Part shown: one piece after another, positions 32,721 to 40,528 of the stretch | How the letters are laid out: each line of letters opens with the position of its first letter | Position numbering within the stretch: position 1 is the first letter of the stretch | NCBI RefSeq assembly: GCF_030548295.1 | Contig: NZ_JAUOSB010000003.1 | Location: 1 to 64,000 of the forward strand | DNA length: 64,000 nt | Direction of reading: 5' to 3' | Origin: Wenyingzhuangia sp. 2_MG-2023 | GTDB lineage: Bacteria > Bacteroidota > Bacteroidia > Flavobacteriales > Flavobacteriaceae | Translations under genes and position numbers: made by a program | The notes under the pieces: generated by a model | What the model was told of the DNA's origin: nothing | The model's input: the letters and a program-made list of their open reading frames with translations, nothing else | The model's database searches: none

Positions 32721-33641
32721 TTAAAATTTTTCATCTACTAATTCTTTATTTAACATTGCTCCAGATATGGTTCCACTATTGATTGCGTTAGATACGGAGC
32801 GCATCATAATAGAATTGTCTCCGCATGCAAAAATTCCATCAACGGTAGTTTTTTGAAAATCAGTTACATTGATATGACCACTATCAGTAAGTTCGCAACC
32901 TAGTGATTCAGGAATGTTTGAATGTTGAGTAAATGGTACAACTCCGTAGGCCGCCTTAAAACTTTCTTTACTACCATCTTTAAAAATCACGTTTTTCATA
33001 ACTCCCTTTTCGTGCACAATTTCTGAGATTTCTTTTTCAATAATTTTTATATTATTTTTTTTAAGTTTTAATATCTGTTCAGCATCTAATTCCGATGTTC
33101 CGTTTGTTAGCACCGTAATATCATCGGTAAGATTGTTCACAAGTGAAGCCAAATGGATGGCATGTGCACCATTGCCAATAATTCCTGTTTTTTGATTTCT
33201 AATTTCATAACCATGACAGTAAGGGCAATGTATTACCGATATTCCCCAACAATCAGAAAACCCTTTTATACTAGGCATGGTATCTTTTATTCCTGTAGCA
33301 AAAATCAATTTTTTAGCGTTAATTTTTTTTCCAGATTTAGTGATGATGTGAAAGTTATTATTGGTTCCATATCCCTCAATAGCTACATCTTCTAAAAATT
33401 GTACAGTGCTATATTTTAAAACTTGAAGTTTTGATTTTAACGTAATTTCACTGGGTTTTACTCCATCAAGAGTAATTACATTATGAGATTTTGGTGTTTG
33501 TTTGTTACAAGGCAAGCCGCTATCAATAATTAATACTTTTCTTAAAGAACGACCCAAAGCCATTGCAGCAGAAAGTCCTGCATAACTACCACCAATAATG
33601 ACGACTTCATAATTTTCTTTATTATCCATAAACAGATTCAT
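32721..33641 (-). CDS. Thioredoxin-reductase-like FAD/NAD(P) oxidoreductase
   Basis: 306 residues. FAD site IIGGSYAGLSAAMALGRS near residue 15, the redox pair in VIHCPYCHGYE (CxxC near residue 138), the NADPH site TGIIGNGAHAIHLA, and the closing FAD motif DGIFACGDNS. This is the low-molecular-weight thioredoxin reductase fold. The CPYC sequence and the adjacent methyltransferase gene point to a dedicated disulfide or flavin redox role rather than housekeeping TrxB. It heads a three-gene operon preceded by two palindromes. Confidence 0.85.
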   Translation of the reverse strand: MNLFMDNKENYEVVIIGGSYAGLSAAMALGRSLRKVLIIDSGLPCNKQTPKSHNVITLDGVKPSEITLKSKLQVLKYSTVQFLEDVAIEGYGTNNNFHIITKSGKKINAKKLIFATGIKDTMPSIKGFSDCWGISVIHCPYCHGYEIRNQKTGIIGNGAHAIHLASLVNNLTDDITVLTNGTSELDAEQILKLKKNNIKIIEKEISEIVHEKGVMKNVIFKDGSKESFKAAYGVVPFTQHSNIPESLGCELTDSGHINVTDFQKTTVDGIFACGDNSIMMRSVSNAINSGTISGAMLNKELVDEKF

Positions 33642-33644
33642 TTA

Positions 33645-33716
33645 AATGCGTTTTTGTCGCATTATATTTATTTACAAATATAATATCTTTTTATTTAATG
33701 CAACTTTGTTGCGTTA
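33645..33716 (-). promoter_or_regulatory. Promoter with two palindromic operators for the flavoprotein operon
   Basis: On the - strand TATATTTG (33682-33675) is a perfect -7 box. A -33 TTG (33703-33701) lies inside the palindrome TAATGCAACTTTGTTGCGTT (33696-33715). A second palindrome AATGCGTTTTTGTCGCATT (33645-33663) lies downstream of the expected transcription start. Both have the form ATGCg/a-N-CGCAT and could bind one dimeric regulator, not encoded here. Confidence 0.6.
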
Positions 33717-33811
33717 ATATTTTTAATGTAAATGAAATGAGTATAAGTGAATTAAATTGTTTTTGTGCGTTAAAACCCATAACTCAACAATTCATTTAAA
33801 ACAATTCTATT

Positions 33812-34828
33812 ATGAAAAAACAATTACTTACAATTTTAGCATGTACATTCTTTGCTTTCTTTTCTAAAGCAGAAGCACAAACAGATTACAAATTAGCTTT
33901 TAACAGCGCAGACGAACAACGATTAAGATATCTTACTACAGAAGATGATATTTTAGAAACTAAATTAAATGGTGCTACAGATTATACCATTGAAATTTGG
34001 ATAAAACCAACAAGTGAAACTTTTCATAATTCTGTAATTCTTAAAAGATGGAATCAGTTTGCATTGACCTTGTATCAAGATGACAACAAACGTATTTACT
34101 TTACACACTACGGAGCTTCAAGCACTTATGTAAATAGTGTCAACAATGCTTTTATTCTTAATGAATGGAACCATATTGTGGTTATCTGTAATTCAGCTAC
34201 TAATAGTGTAAAACTATACGCTAATGGAGTAGATGTTACTTTAGGAACACAAACGGCTTTAACTTTAGCAGCATCACCTTCAGGAGCAAATTTCTATTTA
34301 GGAACTACTGGTTCTGGAGGTGGATATTTTACTGGTCAAATGGATAAAGTAAGAATAAAAAATACTGCTGAAAATATTGCAAGTTTACAAGATGATATTA
34401 CAGATGCAGACTACGTTACCGATGCAAATACAGCATTATTGTATAATTTTGAAGAGGGTAGCGGTATAGTAACCAAAAATGAAGCAGATAATGAAAATGG
34501 AACATTACAATGTTCAAATGGAACTTGTACTACTCAAGTTTGGTGGGTAAATGACGAATCATTATCAAATACCATAGCAGAAACAATAGATTTTAAAATC
34601 TATCCAAATCCAGTGATAGATGATGTATTTACAGTACAAACAAGTAGTGACGAAAGCCTATTGAAAATTGAAATATTTGATGTTTTAAGCAAACAAATAA
34701 ACTCAATTACTTACACTGAAAATACAACTTCAGCTAGTGTTAATATAGCAGATTTACAAACAGGTGTTTATTATGTAAAAGTTCATACTAGTAAAGGAAT
34801 GGGTATAAAAAGTATAATTATTAAGTAA
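33812..34828 (+). CDS. Secreted LamG-domain protein with type IX secretion tail
   Basis: 338 residues. Signal peptide MKKQLLTILACTFFAFFSKAEAQ; a LamG/concanavalin-like domain over about residues 25-220 (TIEIWIKPTSE, WNHIVVICNSATNSVKLYAN, FTGQMDKVRIKN); and a C-terminal Por sorting domain (KIYPNPVIDDVFTVQ, LKIEIFDVLSKQI, LQTGVYYVKV). Such proteins leave the cell through the type IX system and bind sugars or other cells. It is a single gene with its own terminator. Confidence 0.9.
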   Translation: MKKQLLTILACTFFAFFSKAEAQTDYKLAFNSADEQRLRYLTTEDDILETKLNGATDYTIEIWIKPTSETFHNSVILKRWNQFALTLYQDDNKRIYFTHYGASSTYVNSVNNAFILNEWNHIVVICNSATNSVKLYANGVDVTLGTQTALTLAASPSGANFYLGTTGSGGGYFTGQMDKVRIKNTAENIASLQDDITDADYVTDANTALLYNFEEGSGIVTKNEADNENGTLQCSNGTCTTQVWWVNDESLSNTIAETIDFKIYPNPVIDDVFTVQTSSDESLLKIEIFDVLSKQINSITYTENTTSASVNIADLQTGVYYVKVHTSKGMGIKSIIIK

Positions 34829-34864
34829 CATTTTTAATGTTTTATCTATCTAAATAATTTTGTA

Positions 34865-34902
34865 AAAAAGGCCTTTCATTCGTTTGAAAGGCTTTTTGTT
34901 TT
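34865..34902 (+). terminator. Rho-independent terminator after the LamG gene
   Basis: AAAAGGCCTTTCA pairs with TGAAAGGCTTTTT (minor mismatch) around a short TTCGTT loop, followed by a T run. The rest of the gap up to 35135 is AT-rich and empty as far as I can see. Confidence 0.75.
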
Positions 34903-35135
34903 TCAAGTATATAGTAAAAGGCCATGTTTTATATAAACTTTTTATAAGAGATTTTATTCCTAATAAAGACATTATAAATTAATTAAGTTGTTGGAATACA
35001 GAAAGATATGGCTATGGGTTCATGATTAGCTCTCCTTCAATTAAAAAAATTAAACAAAACAATTATTATATTATTGTTTGGAGAGTGGTAAAGGATTTTT
35101 ATTAGGTGTTTATATATTTTTTGAATGAGAAATAG

Positions 35136-35336
35136 TTATTCATTCCTAATACTGAGCAAATCAAATGCTTCTTCTTGCCAAATTTTCTCGTATTTGGTGT
35201 AGTCTTTTAGGTTGATATCAAATTTATCAGAAAGAATTTTTAAGATCAATTGGTTGTTTACATGATTCACAATTTGCAAGTACATCATACTTGTTTTGGA
35301 ATCAATCATTTTATTTTCTAAATCTTCTAGTTTCAT
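35136..35336 (-). CDS. Small soluble protein of unknown function
   Basis: 66 residues, charged and probably all-helical (MKLEDLENKMIDSKTSMMY, then LQIVNHVNNQLILKILSDKF). No motif or signal peptide is visible. The frame has a normal codon pattern and an ATG with an A-rich leader, but nothing else supports it. Confidence 0.45.
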   Translation of the reverse strand: MKLEDLENKMIDSKTSMMYLQIVNHVNNQLILKILSDKFDINLKDYTKYEKIWQEEAFDLLSIRNE

Positions 35337-35573
35337 TAATTTCTATTTTTAGGTTTTATTAAAACTATAAAAAATAAGCCTTAAATAAAATTTTGAGACT
35401 TAATTATAATTGAATGCTGTTTTTTAGGTATCATTATTTAGAAATAATCTTCTTGTAACCAATGTTACTGTACAAAGAATAAATAGATTGTAATTTTATA
35501 TCTTCTGAGAAGAATAAAGAATGATTGAAACAATTAATAACAAAAAGAGAATGTAAAAAGTTCTTGTTAAAAA

Positions 35574-36206
35574 ATGAAAAAAACAGAAAAAAAACTTCAT
35601 GATTTTTGGGATGAACGATACAGACAAGAGTATTTTGTCTATGGAGAACAGCCTAATGAATATTTAAAAACAAAATTGTCTAACATTCCCGTAGGAAAAG
35701 CATTATTCCCAGCTGAAGGAGAAGGGAGGAATGCTGTTTTTGCATCGGAATTAGGATTTATAGTTTCTGCTTTTGATCAAAGCGAAGTTGGGAAGAAAAA
35801 AGCTGAATTATTAGCTAAAAAGAAAAGAATAGAAATAAATTACATAGTTTCTGATGTTGAAAACGTTCATTATTTAGAAAATTCTTTTGATGTTTTGGTT
35901 TTAATATATGCTCATTTTCATACCAATCATAGAAGAGATTATCATAGAAAGTTAAGTTCGTTTTTAAAAAAGGGAGGAGTTCTTATTATGGAGGCATTTA
36001 GCAAGTTTCAGATAAAAAATCAACAAGAAAATCCAAATTCTGGAGGACCTAAAGACATCAATATGCTTTATGATTTAGAAGAAATAAAGTTAGATTTTAA
36101 TGAGTTTGAATTTAAAGAGGTAAAAGAAAGCACTATCGAATTAAACGAAGGTAATTACCATTTTGGAAAAGCATCAGTTACAAGAATTGTAGCAATTAAA
36201 AAATAA
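35574..36206 (+). CDS. Class I SAM-dependent methyltransferase (TehB-like)
   Basis: 210 residues. KKLHDFWDERYRQEYFVYGE at the start and PAEGEGRNAVFASELGF as SAM motif I resemble the tellurite-resistance/thiopurine-type methyltransferases. Motif II is VSAFDQSEVGKKKAELL and motif III SFDVLVLIYAHF. It is followed 50 bp later by a DUF6132 gene and a thioredoxin gene on the same strand, a redox-flavoured trio. The substrate is unknown. Confidence 0.78.
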   Translation: MKKTEKKLHDFWDERYRQEYFVYGEQPNEYLKTKLSNIPVGKALFPAEGEGRNAVFASELGFIVSAFDQSEVGKKKAELLAKKKRIEINYIVSDVENVHYLENSFDVLVLIYAHFHTNHRRDYHRKLSSFLKKGGVLIMEAFSKFQIKNQQENPNSGGPKDINMLYDLEEIKLDFNEFEFKEVKESTIELNEGNYHFGKASVTRIVAIKK

Positions 36207-36256
36207 AAAGGAGTAGAGCAAATAGTATTGAAAAATAATAAATAAAACATTATAAT

Positions 36257-36490
36257 ATGAAAACCCTTTTAAAAAGAAATATTTTAACCTTTATTGGAGT
36301 TGGAATTGGTGCCTTAGCAGGGTACCTTTATTGGTTCTATGTGGGTTGTAATAGTGGAACTTGTGCTATTACTTCTAATTCTGTAAACAGTACTATTTAT
36401 GGTTCTGTAATGGGGGGCTTATTATTTTCAATGATTAAAATACCTAAAAAAACAAATAATGACATTTCAAGAAATCATCCATCAGAATAA
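36257..36490 (+). CDS. DUF6132-like small membrane protein
   Basis: 77 residues with two membrane segments (NILTFIGVGIGALAGYLYWF and STIYGSVMGGLLFSMIKI) joined by a short loop with two cysteines (GCNSGTCAIT) that could form a disulfide on the periplasmic side. The end of the gene overlaps the thioredoxin gene by 32 bp, which suggests coupled expression. The family name comes from recall. Confidence 0.7.
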   Translation: MKTLLKRNILTFIGVGIGALAGYLYWFYVGCNSGTCAITSNSVNSTIYGSVMGGLLFSMIKIPKKTNNDISRNHPSE

Positions 36491-36752
36491 ACCCGTTCTT
36501 GTAGATTTTTATGCAGAATGGTGTGGCCCTTGCAAAATGCAAACTCCCATTTTAGAAGATCTTAAAAAACGCATGGGAAATACAGCAGCTATTATTAAAA
36601 TTAATATTGATAAAAACCCTCAAGTGGCTGCTCAATATCAGGTAAGAAGTGTTCCTACACTTATTATTTTTAAAGAAGGTGTACTCAAATGGAAACAGTC
36701 TGGAGTATTTCTAGCAAATGAACTAGAACGTTTGATGAAGGAGAATCAATAA
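36459..36752 (+). CDS. trxA: Thioredoxin-family protein
   Basis: 97 residues, slightly shorter than usual thioredoxins. The active site is AEWCGPCKMQ near residue 20 and the cis-proline lies in RSVPTLIIF. There is no signal peptide, so it is cytoplasmic. It overlaps the DUF6132 gene by 32 bp and may supply electrons to that protein's cysteines or to the upstream methyltransferase pathway. Whether it is the cell's main thioredoxin cannot be told. Confidence 0.9.
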   Translation: MTFQEIIHQNKPVLVDFYAEWCGPCKMQTPILEDLKKRMGNTAAIIKINIDKNPQVAAQYQVRSVPTLIIFKEGVLKWKQSGVFLANELERLMKENQ

Positions 36753-36753
36753 A

Positions 36754-36793
36754 AAAATCTCAAAGGATTCAAGTCCTTCGAGATTTTTGTTTT
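36754..36793 (+). terminator. Rho-independent terminator after the thioredoxin gene
   Basis: AATCTCAAAGGA pairs with TCCTTCGAGATT around a TTCAAG loop and a T run follows. The rest of the gap to 37030 shows no gene and probably marks the left edge of the defence island. Confidence 0.75.
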
Positions 36794-37030
36794 ATAATGG
36801 TGGCTTTGAATACCAATAATGTGAGAGTCTCAGACACCGTATATAGAAACTACTTCCCGATACAGTAAGTGTTAAGTAGTTGATAGTTAGTTGTTAGTAT
36901 TGTTTATATTGTAGTATAGGTGTAATTTTTTTGATGGTTTATTAGACGAATTAAAATAGGTGGAAATGATATCAAACTTATTTGTTTTGAAAGTAACCTA
37001 TCGGCTAATCATATTTGTAGAGATCTTAAT

Positions 37031-37087
37031 AACCATTATATTGGTTCTTTTTATTGATTATATTGTATATTTACCAATATAATGGTT
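37031..37087 (+). promoter_or_regulatory. Paired operators and promoter of the XRE-HNH-HIT module
   Basis: AACCATTATATTGGT (37031-37045) and ACCAATATAATGGTT (37073-37087) are exact reverse complements and each is itself a near palindrome, ACCAwTATAwTGGT. Their centres are 42 bp apart, four helical turns. TATATTTA at 37066-37073 resembles a -7 box between them. They fit autoregulation by the XRE protein that follows. Confidence 0.7.
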
Positions 37088-37093
37088 GAATAT

Positions 37094-37357
37094 ATGTTAG
37101 AAATTATTACAATAAAAGATATCAAAGTAAAAATAGGTAAATCTTGTGTTCTTCATAGAAAATTAAATGGAGTGTCTAGAGAACAGCTTGCTGAGGCATT
37201 GGGAGTATCTAGCACAACGATACAAAATATAGAAAATGGTAAGAATACTACATTAGATAATTTATTAAAAGTAGCCAATCATTTTAGTTTATTAGGTTCA
37301 ATTTCAAAAGAACTAGATAAGTCTATCAATCAACTTAATAATAAATCATTATACTAA
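37094..37357 (+). CDS. XRE-family HTH regulator
   Basis: 87 residues from the ATG at 37094. The in-frame ATG at 37082 lies inside the second operator and just at the expected transcription start, so I prefer the later one. The HTH spans about residues 15-65 (REQLAEALGVSSTTIQNIEN, then TLDNLLKVANHF). It is the likely autorepressor of the HNH-HIT genes 30 bp downstream, acting at the paired operators. Confidence 0.85.
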   Translation: MLEIITIKDIKVKIGKSCVLHRKLNGVSREQLAEALGVSSTTIQNIENGKNTTLDNLLKVANHFSLLGSISKELDKSINQLNNKSLY

Positions 37358-37386
37358 ATTATGTCTTTTTATATTACAAAATAAAC

Positions 37387-38418
37387 ATGCATTTACCACA
37401 AGAACAAAATATATCAATTTCTAAGCTTACATCTGTATTTAAAAACACTAGTGCAACATATAAATTTTACTGGTTTTGGGCAATATTAGAATGTGTTGAC
37501 GAAGGAAAGATTGAAATCAATAAGAAGGAAATTTTTGCTAGAATGCTAACTTTATCTTGGTATACTGTGAATTATTTTCATGTCTCATTTGGTAAACAGG
37601 ATTTAATACAAGATGCTGTTCGTACAATAAAGGATATTGAGGATCTTAATATTGATTCTAAGAAAAGTACGATTTTGGAGAAACTCTTAAAGTCGAAAAA
37701 TACGACTACTAATTCAATACTACATCATTTTGACAAAAACGTACCTCATAAATTTTTAAGCCCATGGCTTGGTACAGGATCCAAAGCAGAGGTATATTAT
37801 AGATCCTTGGATAAAAACATAAATGCTCCATATGTTCTCTTGAAAGACTCAATAATTATATTAGATAGTTGGTTAGAATATTTTAGGGGAAATAGTGGTA
37901 TATTAAAGACATTCTGTTATTGGAATTTAACTTTGTTTTTACAAGCTAGAAATCCTAATGTACCTGATATTCCAAATAAAATACAAAGACCAATTATAAG
38001 AGGAAGTCTAAATAATCACAAAAAAATGTTTTGGGACTTGGTTATAAATGAATTAGGTTATATAAATTGTATTTATACTGGGGAAAAATTAGTATTAGGA
38101 GGTTATATTATTGAACATTTTATACCACACCAATTTGTTGCACATGATTTAATGTGGAATTTAATACCTGCTGAGTCTAGTTTTAATTCTAGTAAAAGTG
38201 ATAAACTGCCCAGTTTTGAAACTTACTTTGATGATTTTTATAAGCTTCAAAAAGAAGGTTACGATATTATTAAAACAATTAGACCTAAAAATAAATTTCT
38301 TCAAGATTACTTATCCATATTTCCTAATCAACAGTTTAGTAAATTGAAATATGAAGAACTAATAAAACCAATGCTTACTATTGCTCATAATAATGGTTTT
38401 CAATATATGAACTCATGA
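37387..38418 (+). CDS. HNH endonuclease domain protein
   Basis: 343 residues. The C-terminal third holds an HNH-type site: CIYTGEKLVLGGYIIEHFIP, then HQFVAHDLMWNLIPAES and SKSDKLPSF, with the conserved histidine-asparagine pattern. The N-terminal 200 residues are helical with no known domain. The zinc-binding cysteine pairs usual in many HNH proteins are absent. It overlaps the HIT gene by 4 bp (ATGA). Probably an anti-phage nuclease whose activity is tied to the HIT protein. Confidence 0.75.
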   Translation: MHLPQEQNISISKLTSVFKNTSATYKFYWFWAILECVDEGKIEINKKEIFARMLTLSWYTVNYFHVSFGKQDLIQDAVRTIKDIEDLNIDSKKSTILEKLLKSKNTTTNSILHHFDKNVPHKFLSPWLGTGSKAEVYYRSLDKNINAPYVLLKDSIIILDSWLEYFRGNSGILKTFCYWNLTLFLQARNPNVPDIPNKIQRPIIRGSLNNHKKMFWDLVINELGYINCIYTGEKLVLGGYIIEHFIPHQFVAHDLMWNLIPAESSFNSSKSDKLPSFETYFDDFYKLQKEGYDIIKTIRPKNKFLQDYLSIFPNQQFSKLKYEELIKPMLTIAHNNGFQYMNS

Positions 38419-38780
38419 AAAATTTCTTAAATATTCCTGAAACTGCAATCATTTTTAAAAATAAATACTTTTTTATCATAAAAGATACTTTTCCTGTTTC
38501 TCCTGGACATCTTTTAATTATTTCTAATGAGCTACGAAAAGATTATTTTGATTTGACTAAAGATGAAATAGATAGCTTACCAGAAGTTATAAGCCAAGCA
38601 AGATTGTTAATTGATAAGAATAATTCTCCAGACGGCTATAATATTGGAATGAATTGTGGAAAATATGCTGGACAAACCATTTACCACTTCCATTGTCATG
38701 TTATTCCAAGATACAAAGGAGATATTGAATATCCTGAAGGAGGGGTTAGAGGTGTGATACCTAGTAAGATGAAATATTAA
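38415..38780 (+). CDS. HIT-family protein
   Basis: 121 residues. The histidine triad is HFHCHVIPRY near residue 92. HIT proteins hydrolyse or transfer nucleoside monophosphates from adenylylated or dinucleotide substrates. The ATGA overlap with the HNH gene shows the two are translated together, so this may be a nucleotide-signal hydrolase or an off-switch for a defence nuclease rather than a housekeeping enzyme. Confidence 0.9.
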   Translation: MKNFLNIPETAIIFKNKYFFIIKDTFPVSPGHLLIISNELRKDYFDLTKDEIDSLPEVISQARLLIDKNNSPDGYNIGMNCGKYAGQTIYHFHCHVIPRYKGDIEYPEGGVRGVIPSKMKY

Positions 38781-38850
38781 GTTATTCTTTTATTTATCTT
38801 AATTCTATTAATAACTCTAAATATAAAAAGATATTTAATGTTTAATAATT

Positions 38851-38948
38851 ATACCCAATAGGGTATTTATTGGTTTGTATATTATCTAAATATACCCTTT
38901 TGGGTGTATTTATGTTTTATTTTAGTATATTGCACCCATAAAGGTATA
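38851..38948 (+). promoter_or_regulatory. Three HipB-type operators
   Basis: ATACCCAATAGGGTAT (38851-38866, perfect palindrome), ATACCCTTTTGGGTGT (38892-38907) and CACCCATAAAGGTATA (38933-38948, weaker) are spaced about 40 bp apart. The last ends 3 bp before the hipB start. TATATTG at 38926-38932 could be part of a -7 box. They fit cooperative autorepression by HipB. Confidence 0.7.
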
Positions 38949-38951
38949 AAT

Positions 38952-39194
38952 ATGGAGGAGCGAAATAGAAATAATGACATTGCTTTGTTTGTAAGAGAGA
39001 GCCGTAAAAAAGCAAACTTAACTCAAGTTGAATTAGTAGATATAACAGGAGTCGGTTTACGTTTTTTACGAGAACTAGAACAAGGAAAACCTAATTTAAT
39101 GACTGATAAAATCAATCAAGTATTATTGTTTTTTGGTCACACATTAACTATCAAACCTATAAGCGATGAGACAAGGAGAAGTATGGGTTCATGA
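38952..39194 (+). CDS. hipB: HipB-like HTH antitoxin
   Basis: 80 residues from the ATG at 38952; the upstream in-frame ATG at 38904 lies inside the operator region. The HTH is ALFVRESRKKANLTQVELVD then TGVGLRFLRELEQGK. The C-terminal strand VLLFFGHTLTIKP is typical of HipB. It overlaps hipS by 29 bp and is the expected autorepressor and antitoxin or co-repressor. Confidence 0.88.
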   Translation: MEERNRNNDIALFVRESRKKANLTQVELVDITGVGLRFLRELEQGKPNLMTDKINQVLLFFGHTLTIKPISDETRRSMGS

Positions 39195-39486
39195 TCAGTT
39201 TGCAGGGCTGTTAACTGAAAACGAAGAAGGTTATGTATTTTGTTATGATACAGATTATCTAAAAAATGACTCAGCAAAAGCTGTTAGTCTAACACTTCCT
39301 TTGCAATCTAAACCTTTTGAAAGTAGATATATGTTTTCTTTTTTTGATGGACTAATACCGGAAGGTTGGTTATTAGAAATTGCTCATAAAAATTGGAAAT
39401 TAAACCCTAGAGATAGAATGGGGTTGTTATTAACCACTTGTAGAGACTGTATAGGTAATATAAGTATAATTCCTGTAGACTTATGA
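39166..39486 (+). CDS. HipA N-terminal subdomain protein (HipS-like)
   Basis: 106 residues containing only the N-subdomain 1 of HipA: GEVWVHDQFAGLLTENEEG, VSLTLPLQ and the FFDGLIPEGWL block. In HipBST systems this piece is a separate antitoxin that restrains the kinase. It overlaps hipB by 29 bp and the kinase gene by 4 bp. Confidence 0.85.
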   Translation: MRQGEVWVHDQFAGLLTENEEGYVFCYDTDYLKNDSAKAVSLTLPLQSKPFESRYMFSFFDGLIPEGWLLEIAHKNWKLNPRDRMGLLLTTCRDCIGNISIIPVDL

Positions 39487-40439
39487 TTTGTTTAGCTTGT
39501 TTAAAGAAAATAGAACCAAATACTGGAATTGCTAATTACCATAAAAATTGTTTGAAAGAGTTTTGGCAAGAAGATGAACCAGTATTTAATTTAGATTATG
39601 AAGTTTCAGAGATTGAGGATTTAGCCAAACAAAATATAGCTCAAAGAGTAATTGTAACGGGGGTACAGCCTAAATTATCTTTAGGGTTTACAGAGGGGCA
39701 AAAAGAATCTAGATTGACTATCGTAGGAGCATTGAATGGAAAATATATTTTAAAACCACCTTTCCAGTTGTATCCACAAATGCCTGAAATAGAGGCTTTA
39801 TCTATGTTGTTAGCTAAAGCTTGTGGTATTGCTACAGTTCCATTTTTATTGATTCCTTTAAAAGATGGTACGTTGGCTTATTTAACAAAAAGGATTGATA
39901 GAGGATTAGGAGATGTTAAGTTTCCTATGGAAGATGCTTGTCAGTTTACTGATAGGCTTACAGAGCATAAGTATAAAGGATCTTACGAACAAATAGCAAA
40001 AGGGATTATAGCTTTTACACAAAACCCATTAATTCATGTAGTTAAGTTTTATGAGCAAGTATTAGTTTCTTTTTTAATAGGGAATAATGATATGCATTTA
40101 AAGAATTTTTCTGTAATAGCTTTAGATCATCAAAATTATCAATTAACACCTGTATATGATATGGTAGCTGTAAATCTTCTAATTCCTGAAGATGAAGAAG
40201 AATTAGCTTTAAACTTAAATGGAAAGAAAAGGAAATTAAAAAGAAGTGATTTTGAAATTGCGATGAACAAAGCTCATATTCCCACTAAAGCTATCAGTAA
40301 CTTGTTTAAGCGTATAGAAAAAGGGATGGAAAAAAGGAGTGAGTTAATCGATGCTAGTTTTTTAACAAAAACTAAAAAAGACCAGCTAAAAAGTATCATA
40401 GCAGAGAGAGCTAAACAGATAGAAATAGATCTATTGTAG
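39483..40439 (+). CDS. HipA-like kinase core (HipT-like)
   Basis: 318 residues. It starts with a zinc-finger-like segment (MICLACLKKIEPNTGIANY, then HKNCLKEFW) that classic HipA lacks. The kinase core follows: the gly-rich/autophosphorylation region VTGVQPKLSL, lysine in GKYILKPP, catalytic NNDMHLKNFSVI and metal-binding YDMVAV. HipA kinases stop growth by phosphorylating an aminoacyl-tRNA synthetase. The three-gene order HTH, N-subdomain, kinase is the HipBST layout. Confidence 0.85.
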   Translation: MICLACLKKIEPNTGIANYHKNCLKEFWQEDEPVFNLDYEVSEIEDLAKQNIAQRVIVTGVQPKLSLGFTEGQKESRLTIVGALNGKYILKPPFQLYPQMPEIEALSMLLAKACGIATVPFLLIPLKDGTLAYLTKRIDRGLGDVKFPMEDACQFTDRLTEHKYKGSYEQIAKGIIAFTQNPLIHVVKFYEQVLVSFLIGNNDMHLKNFSVIALDHQNYQLTPVYDMVAVNLLIPEDEEELALNLNGKKRKLKRSDFEIAMNKAHIPTKAISNLFKRIEKGMEKRSELIDASFLTKTKKDQLKSIIAERAKQIEIDLL

Positions 40440-40528
40440 GTTTTAACTGGATAAAAAATGAAAACAGATGATAAATATTACCTATTGAATGAAAAGTTTA
40501 AGGGCTTTATGTTTTATATTTACTTTTT

